Assembly: GCA_964404165.1 (NCBI GenBank)
Contig: CAYOIZ010000001.1
Coordinates: 186,001-250,000, forward strand
Reading direction: 5' to 3'
Length of the DNA: 64,000 nt
Source: DASYLJ01 sp964404165
Lineage (GTDB): Bacteria; Desulfobacterota; Binatia; DP-6
The translations under genes and the position numbers were made by a program. Below the pieces are notes generated by a model, which saw nothing but the letters and a program-made list of their open reading frames with translations, searched no databases and had not been told where the DNA came from. Positions 1 through 8,869 of the stretch are shown here, piece by piece (within the stretch, counting starts at the first letter, position 1; each line of letters begins with the position of its first letter).

Positions 1-1141
1 CGGGAAGGTGGGCCGGCCAGCGCAGCACGAAGGGGACGTGGAGCGTGCCGTAGTAGAGGTCGTCGTGCAGGAAGGCGCCGTGCTCGCCGAAGGCCTCGCC
101 GTGGTCGGACGTGAACACGACCAGCGTGTCGTCGGCGACGCCGAGGCGATCGAGCGCGTCGAGGAGCTGCGTCAGCGTGCCCTGGTCCATGTTGCGGATG
201 CCGGCGTCGTAGAGCCGCTGCACGAACGTGACCGTGCGGGGGTCGGTCCGATCGACGGCGTCCCAGAAGAGCTTGTGGCCCTGCTCCCAACCGTCGACGC
301 CGCCGCGGATGCGGCGCACGGCGTCGAGCACGGGACCCTGGTACGAGTCGTCGAACGTGCGCAGCAGCTTGAGCGGCGGCGCGTAGGGATCGTGCACCTC
401 GTAGGTGTGGAAGAACATGAAGAAGCGGCCGTGCCCGGCGTGGGCGTCGAGCCAGCGCAGCGCGCGCGGCAGCTGCTGGTTGTGGCGGTGGACGTCGAAG
501 CCGCGATCGAAGCCGCGCGAGGCGTGCATCGGGCCATCGGCGGTGAACGCCGCCGTCTGCCACCCGGCGTTCTGCAGCACCTCGGCCAGCGTGCGCGCGC
601 GCGGGCTCAGCACGGCACCGGCGCCGGTGTCGTCCCACATGGTGACGCCGTGCATGCACGGATAGAGCGACGTCAGCATCGTCATGTGCGACGGCGTCGT
701 CTTCGGCGACTGGCTCAGCACGTCCTCGAAGGTGACGCCGCGCGCGGCGAGACGGCCGTCGACGACGGGGCTCGTCGGCAGCGTGTAGCCGTAGGCGCCG
801 AGATGGTCGGCGCGCAGCGTGTCGACCGAGATGAGGAGGACGTTCGGTCCGGCGGGCGAGGGCTGCAGGCAGAGCAGGCGGCCGAGCCCGACCAGCACGA
901 GCACGGTGAGCGCCCGGTGCGACACCGGGCGGCCGCGACGGATGAGCGCGCCGGCCAGCGCCACGCCGAACGCGACGGGGACGAGGCGGTCGAACCACCA
1001 CAACGCCGCGCGCAGTGCCAGGCGGTGCATGCCGTCCTCGCACCAGCCGTGCTCGCGGACCTCCGGCCAGGCAAGGGCGATCGCGGTGACGACGGCCGCC
1101 GGCAGGAGCACGGCCAGCCACGATACGAACCGGCCGATCAC
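1..1141 (-). CDS. Membrane-anchored sulfatase-fold hydrolase/transferase (3' end cut by window)
   Basis: Alkaline-phosphatase-superfamily protein with a sulfatase fold. It starts at GTG 1141, overlapping the upstream glycosyltransferase stop as GTGA. About 380 residues are visible before the window edge. Three hydrophobic segments (about residues 7-27, 53-67 and 78-92) precede the catalytic domain, which opens with PNVLLISVDTLRADH (residues 99-113) and includes TSDHGEAFGEHG near the visible end, both typical metal-ligand blocks. The nucleophile position of the Cys/Ser-X-Pro-X-Arg sulfatase signature reads TTPSH (Thr148), so formylglycine maturation is unlikely. The Thr resembles phosphoethanolamine or phosphoglycerol transferases of the same fold. 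It is the last gene of a glycosyltransferase chain, so modification of the glycan or its lipid carrier is a reasonable inference; the substrate is unknown. Confidence 0.88.
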   Translation of the reverse strand, partial: MIGRFVSWLAVLLPAAVVTAIALAWPEVREHGWCEDGMHRLALRAALWWFDRLVPVAFGVALAGALIRRGRPVSHRALTVLVLVGLGRLLCLQPSPAGPNVLLISVDTLRADHLGAYGYTLPTSPVVDGRLAARGVTFEDVLSQSPKTTPSHMTMLTSLYPCMHGVTMWDDTGAGAVLSPRARTLAEVLQNAGWQTAAFTADGPMHASRGFDRGFDVHRHNQQLPRALRWLDAHAGHGRFFMFFHTYEVHDPYAPPLKLLRTFDDSYQGPVLDAVRRIRGGVDGWEQGHKLFWDAVDRTDPRTVTFVQRLYDAGIRNMDQGTLTQLLDALDRLGVADDTLVVFTSDHGEAFGEHGAFLHDDLYYGTLHVPFVLRWPAHLP

Positions 1142-2055
1142 GCCGGCAGCCGTCCGAGGGTGCGCAGCGCCGGGCGCGGCAGGAGCAGGGCGGCGAGCGT
1201 GCCGAGGGCGGGACGGCTCAGCACGGTGCGGGGGCTCTCGCGCAGCGCCGACGCCGCGAGTGCCAGAGCCGTGCTGCGCTCGCCACCGGCGGCGATGGTG
1301 GCGTGGTACCAGAGGTGGCGCGCGCGGGCGGCGGCGTGGGTCAGGCCCGCCTCGTCCGCGACGGCCGGATCGGCGTACAGGCGATCGAGGACGGCGAGCC
1401 CGCTGCGCAGCACCTGCTCCCAGCCGGTGTTGCCCGCATGACGGCGGTAGCGCACGAGCTCGTCGGCGATCGCCACCACGGGTGCATGGCGTGCGAGACG
1501 CAGCCACAGATCCCAGTCCTCGCAGCCGAAGACGGGCAGCGTGGCGTCGAACCCCCCCGCGCGCGCGACGTGGTCGCGCCGTGCCAGCACCGACGCCAGG
1601 ATGACGACGTTGCCGCGCACCAGGCGCGGGAAGATGTGGCCGCTCGGCGGATCGTCGGGCTTGCGGTGGGGCAGTGGGGCGCCGTCGGCGTCGACGAAGC
1701 GCGCGATCGTGTAGCAGAACGCGGCGTCGGGCGCGGCGTCGAGGGCGGCGATCTGCCGTGCCAGCTTGTCCGGGAGCCAGCAGTCGTCGCCGTCGAGGAA
1801 CGCCACGTAGCGTCCTTTCGCTCGAGCCAGCGCCCGGTTACGCGCCGCCGCCCGCTCGAGGTGCTCACCGGGCAGGACGTGCAGGCGGGGATCGCCGGCC
1901 AGGGTGGCCAGGACGGCCGCGGTGTCGTCGGTCGAGCCGTCGTCGGCCACCAGCAGCTCCCAGTCGTCGAGGGTCTGGGCGCGGACGCTGGCGAGCGTCT
2001 CGGGCAGCCAGCGCGCCTGGTTGTGCGTCGCCAGGACGACGCTGACCAGCGGCAT
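1138..2055 (-). CDS. Family 2 glycosyltransferase
   Basis: GT-A fold glycosyltransferase of 305 residues, predicted to move a sugar from a nucleotide donor onto a growing glycan at the cytoplasmic membrane face. It opens with MPLVSVVLATHNQARWLPET, followed by VADDGSTDDT and the metal-binding AFLDGDDCW motif. A CEDWDLWLRLA block fits the acceptor side of bacterial GT2 enzymes. The start is ATG 2055, overlapping the preceding gene as ATGA; a much longer open frame upstream is only GC-rich antisense reading of its neighbour. It lies between another GT2 and the sulfatase-like gene in a five-gene chain. Donor and linkage cannot be read from sequence. Confidence 0.93.
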   Translation of the reverse strand: MPLVSVVLATHNQARWLPETLASVRAQTLDDWELLVADDGSTDDTAAVLATLAGDPRLHVLPGEHLERAAARNRALARAKGRYVAFLDGDDCWLPDKLARQIAALDAAPDAAFCYTIARFVDADGAPLPHRKPDDPPSGHIFPRLVRGNVVILASVLARRDHVARAGGFDATLPVFGCEDWDLWLRLARHAPVVAIADELVRYRRHAGNTGWEQVLRSGLAVLDRLYADPAVADEAGLTHAAARARHLWYHATIAAGGERSTALALAASALRESPRTVLSRPALGTLAALLLPRPALRTLGRLPA

Positions 2056-2876
2056 CAACCGCGCCTCATCAGACCACGCAGACGGACCGCCGCGCGGACG
2101 ACGGGGTGGTCGTAGATGCGCTCGAGCGAGCCGCTGACGCGGGCATGGTCCTCGTAGAGCCCGGCCATGGCCTCGGGCAGGTGGGCGTCGTAGAGGGCGC
2201 GGTGCTTGGTGACGAGGTCGCCGACGAGCCGTCGCCACACCCCGGGCGCGCGCGCGAGCCGCTCGCGGCTGCGTGGGCTGCGGCGGTAGTAGCAGAGCAC
2301 TTCGGGAATGCAGTGGCCCGTCCAGCCACGCTCGAGGGCGCCGAGCCACAGATCCCAGTCCTCGGCGCTCTCGACGAAGCGCGCATCGTAGCCACCCGCC
2401 TGCTGCCACAGCTCGCGGCGATAGAGCGAGGTGACGTGCAGCGTGCAGCGCGACAGCAGATCGGGCAGCGCGAAGGGGCCGGTCTTCCACGTGCCGTGAT
2501 GGGCGCCGACCAGTCCCACCCAGGTATGTACCACGCCCACTGCGGGCTCCGCGTCGAGCACGGGCACGGTCTTCTCGAGGAACGCCGGATCGAGCCAGTC
2601 GTCGGCGTCGAGCGGCAGGATGTAGGGCGCGCGGGCGTGCGTGACGGCGAGGTTGCGGGCGGCGGCCGGGCCGTGGTTCGCGGTGCGGTGCAGGGTGACG
2701 CCGGGCCGCTGCGCCCACTCGTCGAGGATCATGGTCGTGAGCTTGTCGGTGGAGCCGTCGTCGACCAGCACCAGCTCGTGGTCGCGGAACGTCTGGCCGG
2801 CCACGCTGCGCAGCGCTTGCTTCAGATCGGGGCCGGCGTCGAACACCGGCATGATGATGGAGACGCGCGGGATCAT
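2055..2876 (-). CDS. Family 2 glycosyltransferase
   Basis: GT2 enzyme of 273 residues. Motifs in order are VSIIMPVFDAGPDL, LVLVDDGSTDKL, the GPAAARNLAV segment, the metal-binding LPLDADDW and AEDWDLWLGAL. The last is shared with the next gene in the chain, suggesting the two are related duplicates acting in one pathway. Start ATG 2876 overlaps the stop of the preceding glycosyltransferase by four bases, so translation is probably coupled. There is no signal peptide or transmembrane helix, which fits a cytoplasmic enzyme working on a lipid-linked glycan. Sugar specificity is not predictable. Confidence 0.93.
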   Translation of the reverse strand: MIPRVSIIMPVFDAGPDLKQALRSVAGQTFRDHELVLVDDGSTDKLTTMILDEWAQRPGVTLHRTANHGPAAARNLAVTHARAPYILPLDADDWLDPAFLEKTVPVLDAEPAVGVVHTWVGLVGAHHGTWKTGPFALPDLLSRCTLHVTSLYRRELWQQAGGYDARFVESAEDWDLWLGALERGWTGHCIPEVLCYYRRSPRSRERLARAPGVWRRLVGDLVTKHRALYDAHLPEAMAGLYEDHARVSGSLERIYDHPVVRAAVRLRGLMRRG

Positions 2877-3805
2877 GCCGCCCTCAGCGCGCGCAGATGC
2901 GGCACGGCGCGGACCAGGCCGACGACGTAACCGAGCGCCTCGCGGCGCTGGCACTCGCGTGCGAAGCGGTCGGGGTCGATCGGCTCGCGCGGCGCATACG
3001 GCAGCGTGACGAGGGCGCGGCCGTAGAGCCACCAGATGCGCCACAGGGCGCGCAGGAGGCGGCGATTGCGCAGGATGAACACGGCCGCCGACAGGCCGCC
3101 CGTCCACGCGCGCTCGAGCATCCACTGTGGCGTCAGTCGCTCGCGCAGCACGCAGTGGTCGACGACGGCCGTCGGCGCGTAGCGGATCACGCCGCCCGCG
3201 TGCTCGAGGCGGTAGCAGAGGTCGGTCTCGTCGTGGACGAGCTGGTGGCGGCCGCGCGGGCCGACGGCGGTGGAGAAGCCGCCGAGCGCGCGGGCGCGGT
3301 CGGCGCGGAACGAGATGTTGGCGCCGTACGGGTAGTTCGCCTTCCCGTACCGCACCTCGCGCGGCTCGTCGCCGAGATCGAACGCGCTCAGCTGCGCGTA
3401 CAGGACGGGATGCAGCCAGCGCGGCGGCGCCGCCGGGAAGCGCAGCACGATGCGGCCGCCGACGCAGGCCACCGTGTCGTCGTCGTAGGGGGCCAGCAGC
3501 GCGTCGAGCCATCCGGGGTGCGGGATGGCGTCGTCGTCGAGATAGACGACGACGGCGCCGCGCGCCTCGGCGAGGCCGCGATTGCGGGCGGCCGACAGGC
3601 CGAGCCGCGCCTCGTGGACGATGCGCAGGGGCCCGTCGAGACGGCGCGTCAGCGTCTGGAGGACGGCGGGCGTGTCGTCGGTGGAGGCGTTGTCGACCAC
3701 CACCAGCTCGCCGCCGGCGGCTCGCGCCTGCGCCAGGGCGGGCTCGATCGCGTCGGCGACGACGGCGCCACGATCGTGCGTGCAGATGACGACCGACACC
3801 CGCAT
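2873..3805 (-). CDS. Family 2 glycosyltransferase
   Basis: GT2 enzyme of 310 residues beginning MRVSVVICTHDRGAVV, with VVVDNASTDDT, the GLSAARNRGLAEARG nucleotide-sugar segment and the metal-binding VYLDDDA motif. A conserved NISFRADRARALGGF stretch and HDETDLCYRLEHAGG follow, as in rhamnosyl- and galactofuranosyl-type bacterial GT2 proteins. The C-terminal 80 residues contain a short hydrophobic region (AAVFILRNRRLLRALWRIWW) that may associate with the membrane. Start ATG 3805 overlaps the upstream GT4 stop, and the stop overlaps the next start. Specificity is unknown. Confidence 0.93.
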   Translation of the reverse strand: MRVSVVICTHDRGAVVADAIEPALAQARAAGGELVVVDNASTDDTPAVLQTLTRRLDGPLRIVHEARLGLSAARNRGLAEARGAVVVYLDDDAIPHPGWLDALLAPYDDDTVACVGGRIVLRFPAAPPRWLHPVLYAQLSAFDLGDEPREVRYGKANYPYGANISFRADRARALGGFSTAVGPRGRHQLVHDETDLCYRLEHAGGVIRYAPTAVVDHCVLRERLTPQWMLERAWTGGLSAAVFILRNRRLLRALWRIWWLYGRALVTLPYAPREPIDPDRFARECQRREALGYVVGLVRAVPHLRALRAA

Positions 3806-5112
3806 CAGGCGGCCCGTCTCCGGCGCAGATGCCAGGCGAGCCCACGCGCCGTCAGCAACGCCGCGCCCGCGGCGATGCCGGGCCAGCCGCGCAGCGGCGC
3901 GTGCGGCATGGTGACGACGGGGCGAGCGCCGCGCACCGGGGCGTGCAGGGCGCGCTCGTAGATGGCGTCGTGCGCGTCGGCCACCAGGTCCCACTCGAAG
4001 CGCGCGCAGGCGAGGGTGCGGCCGGCGCCGCCGATGCGCTCGGCGAGCGCGGGGTCGTCGAGCAGGCGGCGGCAGTCGGCGGCGAATCGTCCCGCGTCGT
4101 CGGCGACCAGCAGGTGCTCGCCCGAGACGGCGCCGAGGCCCTCGGCCCCGACGCTGGTGGTGACGACCGGTCGGCCCATGGCGAGCGCCTCGAGCACCTT
4201 GCCACGCATGCCGGTGCCGAAGCGTACCGGGGCTGCGACGATGCGGGCGGCGGCCAGGTGCGGGCGCACGTCGTCGACGGGGCCGACGACGTCGACGATG
4301 CCGGGACGAGCGAGGGCATGGATCGCGGAGGGCATGTCGCGCCCGATCACGCGCAGCAGCGCCGGGCGCCCGAGTCGCGGCAGCACGTCGTCGACGAGGA
4401 AGCGTACCGCATCGGCGTTCGGGGGGTGTCCGAAGTTGCCGACGAAGAGGAGATCGCACGTCGGCTCGGCTCGCGTCGGAGCGTAGTAGGTGGTGTCGAC
4501 GCCGACGGGACTGACCGAGACGTCGAGCTGCGGCAGGAAGCGACGCAGGCGTGCGGCATCCTCGGCCGACATGGTGACGACGTGGTCCGCCGCCGCGATG
4601 GCGCGCAGCTCGAAGTCGAGCTCGCGGAGATAGCGGTGCAGCAGCACGGGGCCGAGACGCGACGGCCGGCCCTGCGCGCGCCAGAGCGGCCCTTCGGCGG
4701 CGAACGACACCTGGTGCACGGTGAGCAGCGTCGGGATGGCGGCGGGCGGCATCAGATGCCCCATCTCGGTGTACTCGTACTGCACCAGATCGAACGGCTC
4801 GGCGGCGAGGCGGTCGGCGATGGCGGCGCGCAGCATCGGGTCGGCGAAGGCGCCGGCGACGGTGCGCGGCAGCATGGCGAGCGGATCGTCGGGCGCGAAA
4901 TGGCGCTTCGGGACGCGATGCACGGCCGCCAGCCCGGGGGGCAGGACGTCGTCCGGCGCGTCGCGGTCTTCCGGGTCGACGAAGCACAGGAGCGTGATGC
5001 GATGACGGCGCGCCAGGCGTGCGAGCAGTGCCCACCAGCGCTCGCGCGCCGCGGCGACGCCGCGTCGGGGGAGATGCGGCGTCACCCAGAGGAGGCGCAG
5101 ATCGCGAGGCAT
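3805..5112 (-). CDS. Family 4 (group 1) glycosyltransferase
   Basis: GT-B fold transferase of 435 residues and first gene of the five-gene minus-strand glycan chain. The N-terminal half starts MPRDLRLLWVTPHLPRRG. The C-terminal donor domain shows CDLLFVGNFGHPPNADAVRF, RFGTGMRGKVLEALAMGRPV and TSVGAEGLGA, which match the phosphate- and nucleotide-binding blocks of glycosyl transferases group 1; the Glu of KVLEALAMG sits at the position of the family's EX7E motif. ATG 5112 was chosen because homology begins there; the upstream extension of the frame is arginine/proline-rich and runs into the divergent methyltransferase promoter region. The C-terminal tail (about 40 residues) contains a weakly hydrophobic segment. 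Confidence 0.93.
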   Translation of the reverse strand: MPRDLRLLWVTPHLPRRGVAAARERWWALLARLARRHRITLLCFVDPEDRDAPDDVLPPGLAAVHRVPKRHFAPDDPLAMLPRTVAGAFADPMLRAAIADRLAAEPFDLVQYEYTEMGHLMPPAAIPTLLTVHQVSFAAEGPLWRAQGRPSRLGPVLLHRYLRELDFELRAIAAADHVVTMSAEDAARLRRFLPQLDVSVSPVGVDTTYYAPTRAEPTCDLLFVGNFGHPPNADAVRFLVDDVLPRLGRPALLRVIGRDMPSAIHALARPGIVDVVGPVDDVRPHLAAARIVAAPVRFGTGMRGKVLEALAMGRPVVTTSVGAEGLGAVSGEHLLVADDAGRFAADCRRLLDDPALAERIGGAGRTLACARFEWDLVADAHDAIYERALHAPVRGARPVVTMPHAPLRGWPGIAAGAALLTARGLAWHLRRRRAA

Positions 5113-5207
5113 GGAGCGCCGGGGACGATACCGAAGGGGGGCAGGGCGGGCAATCGCGCCGAATCGGCTTTTGTCGGTCGCGCCATCCGTGGTAGCGAGC
5201 CGCGGGC

Positions 5208-5906
5208 ATGCCCTCCGACTCCACCACGCCATCGGCACCGCCCGCGGTGGCGCTCGGCCGGCTCTACGCCGATCGCTTCTCCGAGCAGGAGCGCGCGGCA
5301 AAGGCGGCGCTGTGGCGGATACTGTTCGAGGGCTTCTTCGTCCGGTACGTCCCGGCCAACGCCACGGTCCTCGACCTGGGAGCCGGCTACTGCGAGCTCA
5401 TCAACACCGTGCGCGCGTCACGGCGGATCGCGGTCGACCTCAATCCGGACACCCCCCGTTTTGCGGCGGCGGACGTCGAGGTGCTGGCCCTGCCGATCGA
5501 GCGTATCGCCGAGCGCGTCGCCGCCGGATCGGTGGACACGGCCTTCGCGAGCAACGTGTTCGAGCACCTGCGCGGGCCGGAGGAGCTGCTGGCGGTCCTC
5601 GCCGGCACGCTGCGGGTGCTGCGGCCCGGGGGCCGGCTCGTGGTCGTGCAACCGAACGTCCGGATCATCGGCGGGGCGTTCTGGGATTTCTTCGACCACA
5701 CCCTGCCGCTCTCGGAGAAGGGGATGGCCGAGGCGATGACGCACGCGGGATTCCGCGTCGTCGAGTGCCGCGCGCGCTTCCTGCCCTACACCACCAAGGG
5801 GCGTCTGCCGCAGCACCCGATGCTGGTGCGGGCGTTCCTGCGCCTGCGCCCGGTGCAGTGGTTGCTCGGCGCGCAGATGCTGGTGGTCGCCGAGCGCCCG
5901 GCCTGA
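5208..5906 (+). CDS. Class I SAM-dependent methyltransferase
   Basis: Rossmann-fold methyltransferase of 232 residues, divergent from the glycosyltransferase chain across a 95-bp gap. SAM-binding motif I is VLDLGAGYCELI (about residues 54-65), an acidic motif II region is AVDLNPDTPRFA, and the post-motif segment DTAFASNVFEHL is typical of Methyltransf_11/23 proteins. LRPGGRLVVVQPN is the motif-III-like strand. These small enzymes often modify sugars or lipid carriers in polysaccharide loci, and the position here supports that; the substrate is inferred only from context. Its stop lies 7 bp from the stop of the convergent beta-helix gene. Confidence 0.9.
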   Translation: MPSDSTTPSAPPAVALGRLYADRFSEQERAAKAALWRILFEGFFVRYVPANATVLDLGAGYCELINTVRASRRIAVDLNPDTPRFAAADVEVLALPIERIAERVAAGSVDTAFASNVFEHLRGPEELLAVLAGTLRVLRPGGRLVVVQPNVRIIGGAFWDFFDHTLPLSEKGMAEAMTHAGFRVVECRARFLPYTTKGRLPQHPMLVRAFLRLRPVQWLLGAQMLVVAERPA

Positions 5907-5913
5907 CCCCCCG

Positions 5914-8664
5914 TCAGGATGCGGGCGGCGCCTGGATCACGACGTCGTCGATGGCGATGGTCGCGCGCTGGGCCTGCACCCAGAGGGTCCCGGCGACGGG
6001 GGCGGGATACGTGGCCGTGACCACCGTCGTGTCGCCGGAGAACGCGGTGGCGGTCGCGCCGGCGATCACCAGGCGCACGGGGAGCGGCGCCGTCGCGTCG
6101 ACGACCTGGCGGCCGCTGGCGTAGGTCTTCCGTTTCCGTCCGTTCCGCTCCCGGAGCTTCCAGGTCCCTTTCGCCGTGATGAGCAGCTCGCGGAAATGCT
6201 TTCCGTCCTGATACGCGAACAGGACCCGCACCGACCGACGGCCGGCGCGGAAGTGCAGGGTCAGCGCGACCGTGACGTCGGTCCGCGCCGGCTGCGGCGG
6301 GCTCACGGCGAAGCGGCCCTTCGTCGCCAGCTGCAGTGCGCCGTCGACGACCGTCGCCGACCCCCGACCGAACGACGTCCAGTTGGAGGCGTCGCCGTCG
6401 CCAAAGTCGTCGGTGAAGGCGCAGGCGTCGTCCGTGCAGGTGGTGAAGTCGAACACGGGGCTCACGCTCGGGCTGTCGCAGGCAGGGCTCTTCGCCACCA
6501 CCCGCCAGCGGTGCCTGGTGCTCGGGGGCAGGTTCTCGACCACGAGCTCGGTCGTGGACAGATCGGTCGCGATCGGCGTGCTGGCGTCGACGGTGTCGAG
6601 GTAGACGTCGTACGCGGAGGCGCCGGTCGCCGCGAACCACGAGAGCGTCACCCGGCTGGGCTTCTGGCTGGTGTTGCCGTTGCTCGGGCTGCGCGGGATC
6701 GGGATGCCGATCGCGGTGCACGCGACCGTGACGAGCACCGACGCCTCGTCGCCCGATCCCGTCGTCAGCGTGTAGGTGCTGGTGACCGGTGGCGAGACGT
6801 CGGCCGAGCCGAGCGGGTCGGCCACCAGGCCGACGCCACCGTCGATGGTGATGCCGTCGGCGTTCGCGACCGTCCACGCGAGCGTGCTCTGGGTGCCCGG
6901 GATGATCGTCGCCGGTGCCGCCAGGAAGTGGAGCACGTCGGTGCGGGCGATGGAGTTGCCCTGCGCCTTGCCGCTGCCGAGCGCATTGAAGGCGGACGCG
7001 GTGTTCGCGACGTCGTCGCAGTTGCGGGTGTAGATGCCGCCGCCGTCGTAGAAGACGTTGTCGTGGTAGGCGATGGCGCTCAAGCCGCCGCCGAGGCACG
7101 TGGACTCGTAGATGTCGTGGCCCGTGCCGTTGCCGACGAAGCGCGAGTTGCGCACGAGGCCGGTCGCCGGCCCACCGGTGCCGACCAGATCGGTGACCGC
7201 GATGGCGCTGCCACCGAGCGGCGTCGCGGTGGTGGCGGCGTTGCCGAGGAAGCGCGAGCCGTCCACCGAGAGGACGCCGCCCTGGTCGATCAGGAGCCCG
7301 CCGCCGATGTACGGGACGGTGTTGCCGGCGATGGTGGAGTCGAGGATCGTCGTGTCGGAACCGCCGATCGACATGAAGGCGCCGCCCCAGCCGCTGGTGC
7401 CCTGGGCGCGGTTCTGCAGGAGCATGCTGCGCGTGATGGCGCTGGTCGCACGGTCGGCGAGGATGCCGCCGCCCGATTCGAACGCCTGGTTGCCGGCGAC
7501 GATGCTGTCGGTGAGCTCGAGGTAGCCGCGGTTCGTGGTGAGGCCGGAGAAGTCGCCCTGGATCAGGATGCCCGCCGCCAGGGTGGAGGCGTTCCGCCGC
7601 ACCACGGAGCGGACCAGGGTGACGTAGACGCTCGGCCCGAGGTTCCCCGGCACGTTGACCGCGGAGGCCCAGATGCCGCCGCCGTAGCCGCCGGAGCCGC
7701 TGTTCGGGTTGGCGATGCCCTGGTTGTCCTCGATGACCGAGTCGGTGATGACGTAGCGCGCCTGGTAGTTGCTGAGGCCGCCGCCGGCGCTGGCGAGGTT
7801 GCCGCGCACGACGACGCGCTCGAGCGTGGCGACGACGTTGCTCTCGATGTGCATGCCGCCGCCCTGCGCCTCACCGTTGGCGTCGTGCGGCTCGGTGGTG
7901 TTGTCGGTGATCAGCGTGTCGCGGAAGGTGGCGAGGCTCGGCGCCGCGTTCCGGTGTCCGAGCACGCACACGCCGCCCGCCGCGAAGCGCGAGAGGTTGC
8001 CTTCGATCAGGCAGCCGACGAACGTCGGCGAGGAGTCGCTGACGTACATGCCGCCGCCCCAGCCGTTGCCGCGGTCGTCGGTGCCGGCTTCGTTGTCGAG
8101 AAACCGGCAGCGGTCGAAGACGGTGGTGCTGGGAACGCCGTTCGACCCCAGCACGAGGATGCCGCCGCCGAAGCGGCCGGCGCTGTTGTTCTGGAAGGTG
8201 ACGTCCTCGAAGAGCCCCCCGGCGCTCAGGATGAAGGCGCCGCCGCCGTCGAGCGGGGCGTGGTTCCCGGTGAGGACGACGTGCCGCACGACGGCCTGCG
8301 AGTTGGCGAAGAAGAGCCCACCGCCGTAGCCGTCGAACCCCTTGCCGCCGGTGAAGGTGAAGCCCTCGATGACCACGCTGGCGCCGGTGTCGACGACGTG
8401 GACCGTCGATCGCGGACCGACGGCGCCATTGACCACCACCGAGGCGGGGTCGTCGGGATTGCCGCGCACCACGAGACTGCGGGTGATGGCGGCGAAGGTG
8501 AGCTGCTCCTGGTACGTGCCCGCCGCCACCTGGACGGTGCTGCCGTCGGGCGCCGCGTCGATGGCGGCTTGGATGGTCGGATAGTCGCCGGGCACGTTCA
8601 CGGTGCCTGCGTGCGCCGATCCGACGGCGAGCAGCAGCATGATCAGGAGCGCGCGAATCACCAT
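5914..8664 (-). CDS. Exported right-handed beta-helix (pectin-lyase-like) protein with fibronectin-III-like C-terminal region
   Basis: Predicted secreted protein of 916 residues. ATG 8664 gives a clean signal peptide (VIRALLIMLLLAVGSAHA, then GTVNVPG), so it is preferred over ATG 8697. Residues about 20-580 form many short repeats with recurring GGG(L/I/M) turns and V.R..L..N-type rungs, beginning with the classic YPTIQAAIDAAPDGSTVQV opening of CSLREA-less parallel beta-helix proteins. A Cys-containing loop and an Ig/PKD-like stretch (about 590-660) follow, then a fibronectin-III-like domain (SNGNTSQKPSRVTLSWF) and a laminin-G/beta-sandwich-like tail with TDDFGDGDAS-type motifs. There is no obvious anchor or LPXTG sorting signal. 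It may bind or cleave polysaccharide, or serve as a surface adhesin; no catalytic residues are recognisable. Confidence 0.9.
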   Translation of the reverse strand: MVIRALLIMLLLAVGSAHAGTVNVPGDYPTIQAAIDAAPDGSTVQVAAGTYQEQLTFAAITRSLVVRGNPDDPASVVVNGAVGPRSTVHVVDTGASVVIEGFTFTGGKGFDGYGGGLFFANSQAVVRHVVLTGNHAPLDGGGAFILSAGGLFEDVTFQNNSAGRFGGGILVLGSNGVPSTTVFDRCRFLDNEAGTDDRGNGWGGGMYVSDSSPTFVGCLIEGNLSRFAAGGVCVLGHRNAAPSLATFRDTLITDNTTEPHDANGEAQGGGMHIESNVVATLERVVVRGNLASAGGGLSNYQARYVITDSVIEDNQGIANPNSGSGGYGGGIWASAVNVPGNLGPSVYVTLVRSVVRRNASTLAAGILIQGDFSGLTTNRGYLELTDSIVAGNQAFESGGGILADRATSAITRSMLLQNRAQGTSGWGGAFMSIGGSDTTILDSTIAGNTVPYIGGGLLIDQGGVLSVDGSRFLGNAATTATPLGGSAIAVTDLVGTGGPATGLVRNSRFVGNGTGHDIYESTCLGGGLSAIAYHDNVFYDGGGIYTRNCDDVANTASAFNALGSGKAQGNSIARTDVLHFLAAPATIIPGTQSTLAWTVANADGITIDGGVGLVADPLGSADVSPPVTSTYTLTTGSGDEASVLVTVACTAIGIPIPRSPSNGNTSQKPSRVTLSWFAATGASAYDVYLDTVDASTPIATDLSTTELVVENLPPSTRHRWRVVAKSPACDSPSVSPVFDFTTCTDDACAFTDDFGDGDASNWTSFGRGSATVVDGALQLATKGRFAVSPPQPARTDVTVALTLHFRAGRRSVRVLFAYQDGKHFRELLITAKGTWKLRERNGRKRKTYASGRQVVDATAPLPVRLVIAGATATAFSGDTTVVTATYPAPVAGTLWVQAQRATIAIDDVVIQAPPAS

Positions 8665-8869
8665 CGGTGTGGACTCAAGCAACGGGGGTGCCAGCACGAA
8701 ACACCGGTGCCGCCACGCGGGCCGCGGAGCGTGCGATCCGTGACAGTCGAAGCGTCAGAAAGGTGCCGCGCCGCGCGCGCGTTGCGAGCCCCGCGGGTGC
8801 CATGTAGAAGGCCGCATTCCGACGCGACTCGCGCTCCTCTGGTACGTCTGTTTCGCGCTCGGTCTGGCG

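Noticed and set aside
8..1441. Long plus-strand open frame
   Set aside because: Antisense to the sulfatase-like and GT2 genes; composition is Arg/Val/Glu-rich with no known motif. GC-rich shadow.
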